Origin: Rhizobium terrae
Lineage (GTDB): Bacteria; Pseudomonadota; Alphaproteobacteria; Rhizobiales; Rhizobiaceae
Assembly: GCF_003425685.1 (NCBI RefSeq)
Contig: NZ_QJKM01000004.1
Span: forward strand, 310,001 to 374,000
Direction: 5' to 3'
Length of the DNA stretch: 64,000 bases
A program made the position numbers and the translations under genes. The notes under the pieces were generated by a model, which saw nothing but the letters and a program-made list of their open reading frames with translations, did no database searches and was not told the DNA's origin. Shown piece after piece: positions 57,605 to 64,000 of this stretch (within the stretch, counting starts at the first letter, position 1; each line of letters opens with the position of its first letter).

Positions 57605-59626
57605 ATGAAGAAGACATTGGGGCTCGGGCTTTTGACCGCATCGGTCATGGCTCTTTCAAGCGGCGCGGCATTTGCCGATTTCGAGCTCAATATCCTGCAC
57701 ATCAACGACTTCCATTCGCGTCTCGAATCCATCAACGCGACGGATTCCACCTGCTCGGCCGAAGACGAAGGCAAGGGCGTCTGCTTCGGCGGCGCCGCAC
57801 GCCTGCTGACCGCCATCAACCAGACGCGTGACGCGCTGAAGGCCCAGAACAAGAACGTCATCCTGCTCAACGGCGGCGACAACTTCCAGGGCTCGCTCTT
57901 CTACACGACCTACAAGGGCGGCGCCGAGGCCGAAGCGCTGAACGCCATGAAGTTCGACGCCATGACCGTCGGCAACCATGAGTTCGACGACAGCGACGAC
58001 GTGCTCGCCACCTTCCTCGACAAGATCCAGTTCCCGGTCGTCACCGCCAACGTTGTGCCGACCGCCGCCGCCAAGATCGGCAACCGCATCAAGCCGTCGC
58101 TGGTTCTGGAAGTCGGCGGACAGAAGATCGGCATCGTCGGCGCCGTCACCAACGATACGGCCGAGATCGCCAATCCCGGCCCGAACATCACGATCGCCGA
58201 CGACGTCGCCAAGATCACCGAGGCCGTCCAGGCCGTGAAGGCCCAGGGTGTCAACAAGATCATCGCGCTGACCCATGTCGGTTATCCGCGCGACCTCGCC
58301 ATGATCGCCAAGATCCCGGATGTCGATGTCGTCGTCGGCGGCCACACCCATACGCTGCTGTCGAACACGGTGAAGGGCGCCGAAGGCCCCTACCCGACCT
58401 GGTCGGACAATCCGGGCGGCTACAAGGTCCCGGTCGTCCAGGCCTTCCAGTATTCGAAATATCTCGGCGACGTGAAGGTCGTCTTCGACGACAGCGGCGT
58501 CGTCAAGAGCGCCGAAGGCGAGCCGATCCTCGTCGACAAGGCCTTCACGCCGGATCCCGCCTTCGCGGCCCGCGTCGCGGAACTGAAGAAGCCGATCGAG
58601 GACATGAAGAAGAAGGTAGTCGGTGCTTCCGAAGCCGTGATCGACGGCGACCGCCGCGTCTGCCGCGCCAAAGAATGCTCGATGGGCAACCTCGTCACCG
58701 ACGCCATGCTCGACCGCACCAAGGGCCAGGGCGTCACCATCGCCATTCAGAACGGCGGCGGCCTGCGCGCCTCGATCGACGCCGGCGAAGTCACCCAGGG
58801 CGAAGTCGTCAGCGTTCTCCCGTTCCAGAACACGCTCGCCACGTTCCAGCTCACCGGCGCAGACATCGTCAAGGCGCTGGAAAACGGCGTCAGCCAGATC
58901 GACGACGGCGCCGGCCGCTTCCCGCAGGTCGCCGGCCTGAAATTCTCCTTCGACAAGTCGAAGCCGGCCAATGCCAAGGTCAGCGACGTACAGGTCAAGG
59001 AAGGGGACAAGTATGTACCCATCGATCCGGCCAAGACGTACAGCGTCGCCACCAACAACTTCATGCGTGCCGGCGGCGATGGTTACGCCATCTTCAAGAC
59101 GGGCGGCAAGAACGCCTATGACTACGGTCCGGACCTCGCCGACGTGACCGCCGAGTTCATCGCCGCACACAAGCCGTACAAGCCCTATACGGACGGCCGC
59201 ATCACCGACCTCACCCCGGCAAGCTACACGCCGCCGGCAAAGCCCGCTCCGGCCGCTCCGCCGGCTCCTGCCGCCGCGGCCCCGGCCGCTCCGGCTCCGA
59301 CCACAGCCGCTCCCGCCGCACCCGCTCCTGCTATGCCGGCAGCTCCGACCATGGCTGCTCCGGCAGCACCTGCGGCTCCTGCACAGAACTCGATGGCCGC
59401 CGCTCCGAAGCCTGCCGCCCCCGCGGCTCCGGCCACCCCGGCACCCGCCGCAGCCAAGCCGGCCGGTCCGACCAAGTATACGGTCGCCAAAGGCGACTCG
59501 CTGTGGAAGATTGCCGAGGCCACCTATGGTGACGGCGAACGCTGGACCGAGATCGCCAAGCTCAACTCGCTGCGCCGCCCGAACGTCATCCAGGTCGGCG
59601 CCGAGCTGGAACTGCCGGCCAAATGA
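57605..59626 (+). CDS. Exported 5'-nucleotidase/UDP-sugar hydrolase-like enzyme with C-terminal LysM
   Basis: 673 residues. A Sec signal (1-24) leads to the calcineurin-type metallophosphatase domain: 'ILHINDFHSRL', 'NGGDNFQGSLFY', 'VGNHEFDD' and 'VVGGHTHTLL'. The 5'-nucleotidase C-terminal domain follows ('GNLVTDAMLDRTKG', 'IAIQNGGGLRASID', 'NNFMRAGGDGYAIF'). Residues about 535-615 are a Pro/Ala-rich linker, and about 618-673 are a LysM ('YTVAKGDSLWKIAEATYGDG'). It should release phosphate from nucleotides in the periplasm, held to peptidoglycan by LysM. UshA of enterics lacks both the linker and LysM. Confidence 0.9.
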   Translation: MKKTLGLGLLTASVMALSSGAAFADFELNILHINDFHSRLESINATDSTCSAEDEGKGVCFGGAARLLTAINQTRDALKAQNKNVILLNGGDNFQGSLFYTTYKGGAEAEALNAMKFDAMTVGNHEFDDSDDVLATFLDKIQFPVVTANVVPTAAAKIGNRIKPSLVLEVGGQKIGIVGAVTNDTAEIANPGPNITIADDVAKITEAVQAVKAQGVNKIIALTHVGYPRDLAMIAKIPDVDVVVGGHTHTLLSNTVKGAEGPYPTWSDNPGGYKVPVVQAFQYSKYLGDVKVVFDDSGVVKSAEGEPILVDKAFTPDPAFAARVAELKKPIEDMKKKVVGASEAVIDGDRRVCRAKECSMGNLVTDAMLDRTKGQGVTIAIQNGGGLRASIDAGEVTQGEVVSVLPFQNTLATFQLTGADIVKALENGVSQIDDGAGRFPQVAGLKFSFDKSKPANAKVSDVQVKEGDKYVPIDPAKTYSVATNNFMRAGGDGYAIFKTGGKNAYDYGPDLADVTAEFIAAHKPYKPYTDGRITDLTPASYTPPAKPAPAAPPAPAAAAPAAPAPTTAAPAAPAPAMPAAPTMAAPAAPAAPAQNSMAAAPKPAAPAAPATPAPAAAKPAGPTKYTVAKGDSLWKIAEATYGDGERWTEIAKLNSLRRPNVIQVGAELELPAK

Positions 59627-59699
59627 TGCCGCGTGACCCGGATCAAGGTCCAGGTTTTCGAGGAAGCCGATGAAATGGGACGTTTTGTCCCAATCCCCT

Positions 59700-59733
59700 A
59701 TCGGTCCGGGCTTTTCCGGGCCGATTTTTATTT
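59700..59733 (+). terminator. Rho-independent terminator of the 5'-nucleotidase gene
   Basis: Stem ATCGGTCCGG/CCGGGCCGAT (10 bp with one wobble) around GCTTTT, followed by TTTTATTT. Confidence 0.88.
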
Positions 59734-59765
59734 CTAAATATTGCGCCATATGGAGACATAGTTAA

Positions 59766-60848
59766 ATGCCCGCAAGGGATTCAACCGAAAGCAGCCGCAT
59801 GACCTCCCAATCCGCCCAGATGCCCTCCGATCACCTGTCCTCCGGACATCCGAAGGTCAGCTTCGGCAAGGTCGGCGTGCTGCTCGTCAATCTCGGCACG
59901 CCGGATGGCACCGACTATTGGCCGATGCGGCGATACCTGGCGGAATTTCTGTCCGACCGGCGGGTCATCGAATGGTCGCGGCTCTATTGGTACCCGATCC
60001 TTTATGGTATCGTGCTCAACAAGCGGCCGCAGAAGGTCGGCAAGGCCTATGAGGCGATCTGGAACAAGGACCTGAACGAAAGCTACCTGCGCACCTATAC
60101 CCGCAGCCAGGGCGAGTTGATGGCCGAGCGGCTGAAGGATCTGCCGAACGTGGTCGTCGACTGGGCGATGCGCTACGGCAAGCCGTCGATCGCCGAACGC
60201 ATCGACGCGCTGAAGGAAAAGGGCTGCGAAAAGATCGTCCTCTTCCCGCTCTATCCGCAATATGCCGCTTCGACCACCGCCACCGTCAACGACAAGGCCT
60301 TCGAGCACCTGATGAAGCTGCGTTGGCAGCCGGCGGTCCGCACCGTGCCGCCCTATCACGACGATCCCACCTATATCGAGGCGCTCGCCAACTCCGTGCG
60401 CCAGGCCTATGCCAGGCTCGACTGGCAGCCGGATATGTTGATCGCCTCGTTCCACGGCATCCCGCAGTCCTATTTCAAGGCGGGCGATCCCTATTACTGC
60501 CATTGCCAGAAGACCGGCCGCCTGCTGAAGGAAGCGCTCGGCCTCACCGACAAGAACTTCATGATCACATTCCAGTCCCGCTTCGGGCCGGAGGAATGGC
60601 TGCAGCCCTATACGGACAAGACCGTCGAGAAACTGGCCGAAGAGGGCGTCAGGCGTATCGCGGTGATGAATCCCGGCTTCGTCTCCGACTGTCTGGAAAC
60701 GCTGGAGGAAATCGCCGGCGAAGCGGCGGAGAGCTTCCTGCATCACGGCGGCGAGAAATTCGTCCACATTCCCTGCCTGAACGACAGCGAAGGCGGCATG
60801 GCCGTGCTGGAGAAGGTCGTTCGCCGCGAGCTTCAGGGTTGGGTATAG
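59766..60848 (+). CDS. hemH: Ferrochelatase
   Basis: 360 residues. It inserts Fe2+ into protoporphyrin IX. 'GVLLVNLGTPDGTDYWPMRRYLAEFLSDRR', cited in parts, with 'VLFPLYPQYAASTTA' , 'LIASFHGIPQSYFKAGDPYY' (catalytic His), 'CHCQKTGRLL' and 'TFQSRFGPEEWLQPYTDKT', is diagnostic. The CHC segment may relate to the [2Fe-2S] or regulatory Cys seen in some alphaproteobacterial enzymes. The ATG at 59766 has GGAG about 9 bases upstream; an internal ATG at 59799 is the alternative. Confidence 0.95.
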   Translation: MPARDSTESSRMTSQSAQMPSDHLSSGHPKVSFGKVGVLLVNLGTPDGTDYWPMRRYLAEFLSDRRVIEWSRLYWYPILYGIVLNKRPQKVGKAYEAIWNKDLNESYLRTYTRSQGELMAERLKDLPNVVVDWAMRYGKPSIAERIDALKEKGCEKIVLFPLYPQYAASTTATVNDKAFEHLMKLRWQPAVRTVPPYHDDPTYIEALANSVRQAYARLDWQPDMLIASFHGIPQSYFKAGDPYYCHCQKTGRLLKEALGLTDKNFMITFQSRFGPEEWLQPYTDKTVEKLAEEGVRRIAVMNPGFVSDCLETLEEIAGEAAESFLHHGGEKFVHIPCLNDSEGGMAVLEKVVRRELQGWV

Positions 60849-60851
60849 CCG

Positions 60852-61535
60852 GTGCATACGGTCGGCATTCCGCAGGATATTCGCGAGAGGATCGCCAAAC
60901 GCCGCGGCCGCTTCGAGATCTTCGACCGGCTGGACGCGGCAAGGACCGTCCTCATCGTCATCGACATGCAGAAAGCCTTTGTTGCCGAAGGCGCGCCTGT
61001 CGAGGTGCCGCTTGCCCGTGGCATCATTCCCAACGTCAACTGCCTGGCCGACGCGCTTCGCAAAGCCGGCGGCACCGTCTGCTGGATCACCACCGCGCTC
61101 ACCGATGCGGGCGGCGCCCATCCCTGGACGGTCTTCTACGACCATTTCACCACGCCGGAATTTGCCCGCGCCCATCTCGCGGCCATGACCGAAGGCGCAC
61201 CGCTGCACGGGCTTGCCGAAGGTCTCGACGTGCGGGCGGAAGACCTGCAGGTGTGCAAGGACCGCTTCTCCTGTTTCATCCAGGGCTCGTCGCCGCTCGA
61301 CGGCATCCTGCGTCAACGGGGCATCGACACGGTCGTCATCGCCGGCACGCTGACCAACCGCTGCTGTGAGAGCAGCGCCCGCGACGCCATGATGATCGGT
61401 TACAAGGTCGTATTCGTGGAAGACGCCAATGCCGCCGCCACCGATGACGAACATGTCTGGGCTCTGATCAACATCGCCTCGGCATTCGGCGACGTGCGCC
61501 GCACGGACGAGGTGCTCGCCATGCTTGCGCCGTAA
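60852..61535 (+). CDS. Isochorismatase-family cysteine hydrolase
   Basis: 227 residues. The triad is Asp38 ('VLIVIDMQKAF'), Lys136 ('QVCKDRFSCF') and Cys171 ('GTLTNRCCESSARDA'), the layout of isochorismatase-like amidases such as nicotinamidase and ureidoacrylate or carbamoylsarcosine hydrolases. The substrate is unknown. The GTG start (60852) is 3 bases after the hemH stop, so it is probably co-transcribed with hemH. Confidence 0.88.
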   Translation: MHTVGIPQDIRERIAKRRGRFEIFDRLDAARTVLIVIDMQKAFVAEGAPVEVPLARGIIPNVNCLADALRKAGGTVCWITTALTDAGGAHPWTVFYDHFTTPEFARAHLAAMTEGAPLHGLAEGLDVRAEDLQVCKDRFSCFIQGSSPLDGILRQRGIDTVVIAGTLTNRCCESSARDAMMIGYKVVFVEDANAAATDDEHVWALINIASAFGDVRRTDEVLAMLAP

Positions 61536-61571
61536 CCGCCTGCGCCAACTGTCATTTCTTCCTCGCAAAGA

Positions 61572-61590
61572 ACGTGCTAACTCAGCACGT
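61572..61590. promoter_or_regulatory. Palindrome upstream of the SPFH-NfeD pair
   Basis: ACGTGCT-AACTC-AGCACGT, a perfect 7-bp inverted repeat 45 bases before the SPFH start. It may be an operator or a short terminator of the upstream unit; no T-run follows. Confidence 0.4.
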
Positions 61591-61634
61591 CTGACGCGGC
61601 GCGCCTTTGCCGCCTGCGATGGAGGGAGATTCTC

Positions 61635-62675
61635 ATGGACATCGGTCTGGGTGGTTTCGATATCTTCGTGATCATCGTGGTCATAGCCGCGATCCTGCTG
61701 CTCTGGAGTACGGTGAAAACCGTGCCTCAGGGATATTCCTACACGGTCGAGCTTTTCGGTCGTTATACCCGCACCCTCCAGCCGGGCCTCAACATCCTTA
61801 TCCCCTTTATCGAGCGCATCGGCGCACGCATGAACGTCATGGAGCAGGTGCTGAGCATTCCGACCCAGGAAGTCATCACCAAGGACAATGCCAGCGTCGC
61901 CGCGGATGCGGTCGCCTTCTACCAAGTGCTCAATCCGGCGCAGGCGGCGTATCAGATCTCCAACCTGGAAAATGCCGTCCAGAACCTGACGATGACCAAT
62001 ATCCGTTCGGTCATGGGCTCGATGGATCTCGACGAACTGCTCTCCAACCGCGAAGTCATCAACGAGCGGCTGCTGCGGGTCGTCGATCAGGCCGTGCATC
62101 CTTGGGGTATCAAGGTCACCCGCGTCGAGATCAAGGACATCCAGCCGCCGGCCGACCTCGTCGAGTCCATGGGGCGGCAGATGAAGGCCGAGCGCGAGAA
62201 GCGCGCCCAGATCCTCGAGGCCGAGGGCGCCCGCAACGCTCAGATTCTCCGTGCCGAGGGCGCCAAGCAGGCGGCCGTCCTGAAGGCCGAGGGCGAGCGC
62301 GAGGCCGCCTTCCGCGAGGCGGAAGCCCGCGAACGTCTCGCCGAAGCCGAAGCAAAGGCGACCCAGTCCGTCTCCCAGGCGATTGCCTCCGGCGACGTGC
62401 AGGCCATCAACTATTTCGTGGCGCAGAAATACACCGAAGCGCTCATCGAGATCGGCAAGGCGCCAAATTCGAAGATCGTGCTGATGCCGCTTGAAGCCTC
62501 CTCGATCATCGGTTCGCTCGGAGGCATCGGCGCCATCGCCAGGGACGTCTTCGGCGATGGTTCCGGCCCCCTCGTGCAGCCCCGTCCTCCGGCATCGCCA
62601 CGCCCGCCGGCCAGCCCGCGCACGACCCCGGCCGTCAACCCGTTCCAGCCATCGGCATCTTCTGACGAGACTTGA
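61635..62675 (+). CDS. SPFH/band-7 membrane protein (stomatin/QmcA-like)
   Basis: 346 residues. One N-terminal membrane segment ('[18 protein letters not shown]') precedes the SPFH domain ('[20 protein letters not shown]', '[20 protein letters not shown]') and a long Ala/Glu helical flotillin-like part ('[20 protein letters not shown]'). The C-terminus is Pro-rich. These proteins form membrane scaffolds and modulate proteases such as FtsH. The NfeD gene 4 bases downstream is the standard partner. Confidence 0.92.
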   Translation: MDIGLGGFDIFVIIVVIAAILLLWSTVKTVPQGYSYTVELFGRYTRTLQPGLNILIPFIERIGARMNVMEQVLSIPTQEVITKDNASVAADAVAFYQVLNPAQAAYQISNLENAVQNLTMTNIRSVMGSMDLDELLSNREVINERLLRVVDQAVHPWGIKVTRVEIKDIQPPADLVESMGRQMKAEREKRAQILEAEGARNAQILRAEGAKQAAVLKAEGEREAAFREAEARERLAEAEAKATQSVSQAIASGDVQAINYFVAQKYTEALIEIGKAPNSKIVLMPLEASSIIGSLGGIGAIARDVFGDGSGPLVQPRPPASPRPPASPRTTPAVNPFQPSASSDET

Positions 62676-62679
62676 CGCC

Positions 62680-63138
62680 ATGCTTCATGATGCAGCCGTC
62701 AAACTCGGTCCCTGGGTCTGGTGGATCCTCGGTATCGTTCTCCTCGTGGCCGAACTGGCCGTGCCGGGCGTCTTCCTGATCTGGATCGGCATGGCGGCGA
62801 TCGTCATCGGCGCCCTGTCCCTGCTGCTCTGGGATGCAGGCCTGTGGGTCTGGCAGGTCCAGCTTCTGCTGTTTGCTGTTCTGTCGCTTGCCTTCGCGCT
62901 GGCAGGCCGGCGTTTCTATGCAGGCCGCGGCCAGTCAAGCGACGAGCCGCTGCTCAACCGCCGCAGCGAAAGCCTGGTCGGCCGCACCGCGACCCTGCAC
63001 GAGCCGATCACCGACGGCCGCGGGCGCATCCGCCTCGATGATACGTGGTGGACGGTGATGGGACCGGATCTGCCGGCCGGAACGCGGGTGCGAGTGGTCG
63101 CCGCCAGCGGCCGCGACCTGACGGTCGAGCCGGCCTGA
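62680..63138 (+). CDS. NfeD-family membrane protein
   Basis: 152 residues. Three or so helices ('WVWWILGIVLLVAELAVPGV', 'LIWIGMAAIVIGALSLLLW', 'LLLFAVLSLAFALAG') are followed by a C-terminal OB-like domain ('LVGRTATLHEPITDGRGRI', 'VRVVAASGRDLTVEP'). This is the short NfeD1b form that pairs with SPFH proteins. It starts 4 bases after the SPFH gene, so the two are one operon. It converges with the KdsD-type gene. Confidence 0.9.
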   Translation: MLHDAAVKLGPWVWWILGIVLLVAELAVPGVFLIWIGMAAIVIGALSLLLWDAGLWVWQVQLLLFAVLSLAFALAGRRFYAGRGQSSDEPLLNRRSESLVGRTATLHEPITDGRGRIRLDDTWWTVMGPDLPAGTRVRVVAASGRDLTVEPA

Positions 63139-63157
63139 CATCTTCGGATGCGCCGTC

Positions 63158-64000
63158 TCAGGCGACGCCGACGCGCAGCAGGTCGTGGAAATGCACGATG
63201 CCGATCGGGCGGCGTTCCTCGTCGATGACGAGCAAGGCACCGATGCTGTGCTTGTTGAGGATGGCCATCGCGGCGGTCGCCAGCGTTTCCTTGCCGACCG
63301 TCTTCGGGTTGCGGGTCATCACGTCGTCGACCAGCGTCTGGCGCAGGTCGAGGTCGAGATGCCGGGCGATATCGCCATCGGTGATGACGCCGCAAAGGCA
63401 GCCGTCCTCGTCGACGACGCCGATGCAGCCGAAGCGCTTGCGCGACAGTTCCTGGATCGCCTCGGGCATGAGCACGCCCTTCTTGACCAGCGGCACCCGC
63501 TCACCGGTATGCATCAGGTCGCTGACGTGGCTCAGCATCGCGCCGAGCTTGCCGCCCGGGTGGTAGACGCGAAAATCGGAGGAGGAAAAACCACGCGCCT
63601 CAAGCATGGCGACGGCGAGTGCATCGCCCAATGCAAGCTGCATCAGCGTCGAGGTGGTCGGTGCCAGGCCATGCGGGCAGGCCTCCTGCTCCTTCGGCAG
63701 CAGCAGCACGTAATCAGCCTCGCGGGCGAGTGTCGAAAGCGGGCTGGATGTCATCGCGATCAGCGGGATGGAGAAGCGCCGGGTGAAGGAAACGATGCCT
63801 TGCAATTCGGCCGTCTCGCCGCCCCAGGATAGCGCCAGCACCACATCGCCGGAAGCGATCATGCCGAGATCGCCATGGTTGGCTTCGCCCGAATGGACGA
63901 AGAAGGCGGGCGTCCCGGTCGATGCGAGGCTCGCCGCGATCTTGCGGCCGATATGGCCGCTCTTGCCGACGCCCGTCACGATGACGCGGCCGTCGATATT
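63158..64000 (-). CDS. kdsD: Arabinose-5-phosphate isomerase, KpsF/GutQ/KdsD family (5' partial)
   Basis: The frame is open to the right edge, so the N-terminus is missing; 280 residues are visible. It contains most of the SIS sugar-isomerase domain ('VTGVGKSGHIGRKIAASLAS', 'HSGEANHGDLGMI', 'ALSWGGETAEL', 'PKEQEACPHGLAPTTST') and two CBS domains ('DGCLCGVITDGDIARHL', 'DEERRPIGIVHFHDLL'). It makes D-arabinose 5-phosphate for KDO and lipopolysaccharide synthesis. The C-terminal end is complete and converges on the NfeD gene with a 19-base gap. Confidence 0.92.
   Translation of the reverse strand, partial: NIDGRVIVTGVGKSGHIGRKIAASLASTGTPAFFVHSGEANHGDLGMIASGDVVLALSWGGETAELQGIVSFTRRFSIPLIAMTSSPLSTLAREADYVLLLPKEQEACPHGLAPTTSTLMQLALGDALAVAMLEARGFSSSDFRVYHPGGKLGAMLSHVSDLMHTGERVPLVKKGVLMPEAIQELSRKRFGCIGVVDEDGCLCGVITDGDIARHLDLDLRQTLVDDVMTRNPKTVGKETLATAAMAILNKHSIGALLVIDEERRPIGIVHFHDLLRVGVA

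Noticed and set aside
57656..59749. 697-codon minus-strand open frame
   Set aside because: Antisense shadow of the 5'-nucleotidase gene with Gly/Arg/Asp-rich nonsense translation.
59781..62681. 966-codon open frame on the minus strand
   Set aside because: It lies antisense across hemH, the isochorismatase-family gene and the SPFH gene, has a skewed low-complexity translation and no family motifs; it is a shadow caused by high G+C codon use.

Overview
The window reads as chromosome of an alphaproteobacterium of the order Hyphomicrobiales, most likely a Rhizobiaceae member. The pointers are an Omp10-type lipoprotein, homospermidine synthase, a class I fructose-bisphosphate aldolase next to tkt/gap/pgk, a zapA-6S RNA pair, RcdA (DUF1465), GapR (DUF2312), many small alphaproteobacterial DUFs (DUF1036, DUF1192, DUF1244, DUF4164, two DUF465) and evenly high G+C coding sequence. 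No tRNA, rRNA, CRISPR array or complete insertion sequence was seen.

Layout. 1-4.7 kb: a stress protein cut by the window edge, an MBL-fold protein, a dienelactone hydrolase, a nucleotidyltransferase-like gene and an HNH gene, then ymdB and the folate salvage gene on the minus strand. 4.7-9.3 kb: a CBS-domain membrane protein and a three-gene sensory operon (CHASE3 kinase, single-domain receiver, receiver-HisKA_2 kinase). 9.5-10.5 kb: 6S RNA, zapA and a DUF4164 gene. 10.7-20.7 kb: central carbon genes tkt, gap, pgk and fba, with a K+/H+ antiporter and an A+T-rich toxin/immunity cassette lying between gap and pgk. 20.8-25.7 kb: PhzF, an MFS carrier, DUF1192 and rcdA, which is preceded by a CtrA-type site and a candidate small RNA. 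25.7-35.3 kb: rpmE, an ABC exporter, a glycoamylase-family gene, a MotA/MotB-like pair, suhB, a double-HTH protein, a Sel1-repeat protein and a ThiE-like protein. 35.4-41.6 kb: TauE/SafE, an ArsR regulator, DUF465 proteins, purEK, rpmJ, a TPR protein, a hydrolase and an acetyltransferase. 41.7-50 kb: pyk with DUF1036, an N-formylglutamate amidohydrolase family gene, DUF1244, gapR, a large exported DUF882 protein and a sigma-54 activator. 50-64 kb: oligopeptidase F, a pabB/pabC-type operon, homospermidine synthase, Omp10, an exported 5'-nucleotidase with LysM, hemH, an isochorismatase-family hydrolase, an SPFH/NfeD pair and a KdsD-type isomerase running off the right edge.

How the parts fit. 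Most of the window is conserved housekeeping: sugar-phosphate metabolism, purine and folate synthesis, cell division, cell-cycle control and envelope maintenance. LacI-type dyads lie upstream of both fba and the DUF1036-pyk operon, which suggests shared control of the lower glycolytic/gluconeogenic enzymes. The accessory part is 14.0-16.4 kb. There a short Sec-exported protein carries only the tail of an RHS core joined to a zinc-finger HNH-type nuclease domain, followed by an overlapping putative immunity gene. The cassette is visibly A+T-richer than its surroundings and is flanked by a possible relaxase relic and by palindromic non-coding DNA. It is the best candidate for an unusual system here.
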